Source: Halopiger aswanensis | Lineage (GTDB): Archaea; Halobacteriota; Halobacteria; Halobacteriales; Natrialbaceae | Direction: 5' to 3' | Assembly: GCF_003610195.1 (NCBI RefSeq) | Contig: NZ_RAPO01000002.1 | Span: forward strand, 1,116,001 to 1,180,000 | Length of the DNA: 64,000 nucleotides | Part shown: piece by piece, positions 61,803 through 64,000 of the stretch | Numbering within the stretch: position 1 is the stretch's first letter | How the letters are laid out: the number at the start of each line of letters is the position of its first letter | Notes under the pieces: generated by a model | The model's input: the letters and a program-made list of their open reading frames with translations, nothing else | Database searches by the model: none | What the model was told of the DNA's origin: nothing | Made by a program: the position numbers and the translations under genes

Positions 61803-63415
61803 TGGGACCGATCGCCTTCGTCAAGGAGTACTGGCGGATCCTCCTGCTGGTCGTGTTCCTCACCGCTGCGCTCGTCGCGCTGTTTATCCCCGGCGGGATC
61901 ATGGCAGACGACGACGCCATCGAGGCGAACCAGACTAGCGCGACGAACATCGAGTACGGAATCGGACTCGACGGCGGGACACGCCTCAGCGCGCCCGTCG
62001 TCGGGCTAACCGCGGAGAACCTCGACGCCGGCGCCGTCAGTGACGACGGACAGGTCGATCAGGACCGACTCACGGAACTCGAGACTGCCATCCGGGAGGA
62101 CTTAGGCGTCGACAGACAGAACATGAGCATCTCCGTCAACGACGACGGCACGGTGTCTGCCGAAGTGTTCACCCGGGACGTCACCAAAGCGGAGTTCGCA
62201 GGCGTCCTGCAAGATCAGGGAATCGACGTCACCGAAGACGACATCCGCAACGGCGTCACGGAACAGACGCGCAACCAGTTGGTCCAGACGATTCAGGATA
62301 AGATCAACGCGGCGGGTCTCTCCGGCGGGAACGTCTACGTAGAGGACCGCGTCGGCGAGGGCAATTACATCGTGACTGAGGTGCCCAATATGGCCCCCAG
62401 CGAACTGCGGGAACTCCTCTCCGAGCGCGGGACCGTCGAACTCTGGGCCTACTATCCGGCCGAGAACGGCACGCACACGAACGAAACGATCCTCCTCGGC
62501 GAGAATATCGTCAATGTCGATCCGCCGACGCAGCGCGAACGCGGCTCCGGCTATCAGGTACCGGTCCAGGTTAGCGAGGAGGCCGCACCCGGCTTCCAGT
62601 CGCGGCTGAACGAACTCGGGTTCACGGGCGTCGGCCAGGGCCAGTGTAATATTCGCGGTGACGGGCAAGGGGTCAACTTCAACCACGAGGGGTCCCAGTA
62701 CTGTCTGATCACCGTCGTCGACGGTGAACCCGTCGACGCACACAGTATGGGGCCGCGCCTGGCCGACAACATGCAATCAGGCACCTGGCAGGACGATCCG
62801 AGCTTCTTCATGGGCACGCCGACCTACGAAGAGGCTCAGTCGCTGTCGATCAACCTCCGCGCCGGGGCGCTTCCCGCACCGCTCGATTTCAACAACGAGC
62901 AGGTCTACTCGCTCCAGCCGTCCCTCGCGGATCAGTTCAAGCTCTACTCGCTGTTCATCGGCCTCCTGTCGGTAGTGGCCGTCAGCGGCGTCGTCTTCCT
63001 TCGGTACCGGGACCCGAAGGTCGCCGCGCCGATGATCCTGACCGCGACGGCCGAGGTGGCCATCCTGCTCGGCTTCGTGGCGGCGATACGCATGCCGATC
63101 GACCTCTCTCACGTCGCCGGGTTCATCGCCGTCATCGGGACCGGGGTCGACGACCTGGTGATCATCGCCGACGAGGTGATGGACGAGGGCGACGTCAGCT
63201 CCCAGCGGGTGTTCGAATCCCGCTTCCGCAAGGCCTTCTGGGTCATCGGCGCCGCAGCGGCGACGACGATCATCGCGCTGTCGCCGCTGGCCGTCCTCAG
63301 CCTGGGCGACCTGCGCGGGTTCGCCATCATCACGATCCTCGGCGTGCTGATCGGGGTGCTCATCACCCGGCCCGCTTACGGTGACATCCTTCAGCGGCTG
63401 CTGACGGACAAGTAA
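61802..63415 (+). CDS. secD: Protein-export membrane protein SecD
   Basis: 537 residues. First helix (~12-32), large extracellular P1 domain (~40-360) with IGLDGGTRLSAPVVGL and YIVTEVPNMAPSELRELLSE, then five helices: LFIGLLSVVAVSGVVFLRYR, LTATAEVAILLGFVAAIRMP, DLSHVAGFIAVIGTGVDDLV (RND-type TM4 Asp pair) and the end ITRPAYGDILQRLL. Uses the proton gradient to help release exported proteins. Overlaps secF by one base. Confidence 0.96.
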   Translation: MGPIAFVKEYWRILLLVVFLTAALVALFIPGGIMADDDAIEANQTSATNIEYGIGLDGGTRLSAPVVGLTAENLDAGAVSDDGQVDQDRLTELETAIREDLGVDRQNMSISVNDDGTVSAEVFTRDVTKAEFAGVLQDQGIDVTEDDIRNGVTEQTRNQLVQTIQDKINAAGLSGGNVYVEDRVGEGNYIVTEVPNMAPSELRELLSERGTVELWAYYPAENGTHTNETILLGENIVNVDPPTQRERGSGYQVPVQVSEEAAPGFQSRLNELGFTGVGQGQCNIRGDGQGVNFNHEGSQYCLITVVDGEPVDAHSMGPRLADNMQSGTWQDDPSFFMGTPTYEEAQSLSINLRAGALPAPLDFNNEQVYSLQPSLADQFKLYSLFIGLLSVVAVSGVVFLRYRDPKVAAPMILTATAEVAILLGFVAAIRMPIDLSHVAGFIAVIGTGVDDLVIIADEVMDEGDVSSQRVFESRFRKAFWVIGAAAATTIIALSPLAVLSLGDLRGFAIITILGVLIGVLITRPAYGDILQRLLTDK

Positions 63416-63542
63416 CCGCTGGACGAGGCGCTTTCCGCAGAGCGCTACTCGAGCCGTCGTCTCTACAGTTTTCGCACCGCCGATGGAGAACAGTCCGGGT
63501 TCTGCGTTCGATACTCGTCGCTTCTCGCTCAGTAGACGTCAG

Positions 63543-63644
63543 TCACGATCGACAGCGCGGACACCAATCTACGGTGCCGTCGTCGCCGTGTGCGCGCACG
63601 AAGTCGAGCGAAACAGGGGTGTTGCAGTTCGTACAGACCGGCAT
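63543..63644 (-). CDS. 33-residue zinc-ribbon protein
   Basis: A short frame from ATG at 63644 to TGA at 63543: starts MPVCTNCNTPVSLDFVRAHG and ends with a second C-x-x-C (WCPRCRS). Two C-x-x-C knuckles 23 residues apart make one zinc ribbon. It resembles the small haloarchaeal zinc-finger proteins (DUF7563-like). Probably a DNA- or protein-binding microprotein. Too short for most gene finders. Confidence 0.65.
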   Translation of the reverse strand: MPVCTNCNTPVSLDFVRAHGDDGTVDWCPRCRS

Positions 63645-63753
63645 ACCAATTGCGGGAATACAGCGATGGCAAAAAGCGGCCGACCTGCCGTTGCAGGTCG
63701 AAGCAGGGTCGCGGCGCTGTCGCCACCGACTACAAGCAGCACTTCCCGGGCTG

Positions 63754-63987
63754 CTACCAGTCGATCGCGTAGTAGCCGAACGCAGCCAGGCCGGCGATAC
63801 TTCCGACCGTGGCCAGGCCGGCAGTGATCGTCCCGGCGACGGACCGCGAGAGACCGATCGAGACGAGTAGATCGGTCCCGCCGGCCAGCAGGGCAACGAC
63901 GGCGAAAGCGGGAATGCCGAGCACGAGAAGCAAGAGCAGTCGGCCGAACAACACGTCCACGAACGCACCCACGATCGATCGAAGCAT
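63754..63987 (-). CDS. Small membrane protein, 77 residues
   Basis: MLRSIVGAFVDVLFGRLLLL begins a first hydrophobic helix; second and third hydrophobic stretches are AVVALLAGGTDLLVSIGL and VAGTITAGLATVGSIAGLAA, ending FGYYAIDW. Probably two or three helices. No recognised family. Lies just upstream of the zinc-ribbon microprotein on the same strand, with 109 nt between. Confidence 0.6.
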   Translation of the reverse strand: MLRSIVGAFVDVLFGRLLLLLVLGIPAFAVVALLAGGTDLLVSIGLSRSVAGTITAGLATVGSIAGLAAFGYYAIDW

Positions 63988-64000
63988 AGCCCTACGATCC

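Noticed and set aside
1-64000. tRNA, rRNA and CRISPR arrays
   Set aside because: No T-loop/acceptor-stem combination, rRNA signature or regularly spaced repeat array was seen on either strand by eye; a tRNAscan run would be decisive.

Overview
The window is GC-rich, densely coding DNA from a halophilic archaeon (class Halobacteria). The lineage call rests on several things: very acidic proteins; archaeal information-processing genes (type IA topoisomerase, transcription factor S, NAC, aIF5B, NOB1 and separate GMP-synthase ATPase subunit); Tat plus lipobox signals of the form RRxF...AGC; TATA elements about 27 nt upstream of start codons (leaderless transcripts); and many small proteins seen only in haloarchaea. 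Heavy use of CTCGAG and visible scarcity of CTAG fit Natrialba/Haloterrigena-like genomes, but I cannot name the genus. I saw no rRNA, tRNA, CRISPR array, prophage or intact insertion sequence.

Layout. 1-2.1 kb: the 3' part of a secreted GH97 glycosidase. 2.2-8.4 kb: topA, a thioredoxin-fold protein, a methyltransferase, an MFS carrier and a LysE-type exporter. 8.5-14.5 kb: HD phosphohydrolase, methylmalonyl-CoA mutase B12 subunit with MeaB GTPase, an alpha/beta hydrolase, haloarchaeal orphans and a second MFS carrier. 14.6-19.5 kb: tfs, nac-trmI, a PUA protein, a NYN nuclease-like protein and HtpX. 19.8-29 kb: lysine/diaminopimelate genes dapA-dapB and dapD-lysA-dapE, interrupted by a second, complete GH97 gene on the opposite strand; no dapF is present. 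29-33.2 kb: paired half-size DMT transporters, then purB divergent from a purN-purH fusion. 33.2-40.6 kb: lipoproteins, cysteine synthase and an iron-uptake-like set (substrate-binding lipoprotein, FAD oxidoreductase, second binding lipoprotein). A TTAGG-N4-CCTAA operator lies before each binding protein. 40.7-48.3 kb: carA divergent from an Lrp regulator with palindromes between them, PHP phosphoesterase, lipid-kinase-like protein, IPP isomerase, zinc alcohol dehydrogenase, MoaB-like protein and 5-formyl-THF cyclo-ligase. 48.3-48.7 kb: a structured gene-free stretch. 48.7-51.6 kb: pyrG, the GMP synthase ATPase subunit and a small companion protein in overlapping order. 52-64 kb: membrane orphans, aIF5B divergent from PRC-barrel/NOB1, a CPBP protease, pgi, secF-secD and a 33-residue zinc ribbon.

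How it fits together. Most of the window is housekeeping: nucleotide synthesis (purB, purNH, carA, pyrG, guaA ATPase), lysine synthesis, translation and ribosome maturation, and protein export. The accessory parts are the two GH97 enzymes, the iron module, the structured stretch near 48.4 kb and several short repeats in divergent promoters. I found no clear, wholly new multi-gene system. The best candidates for new biology are the SBP-oxidoreductase-SBP iron module, the overlapping short ORF that leads into topA, the 4 x 11-bp repeat between pgi and its neighbour, and the structured element at 48.3-48.5 kb.
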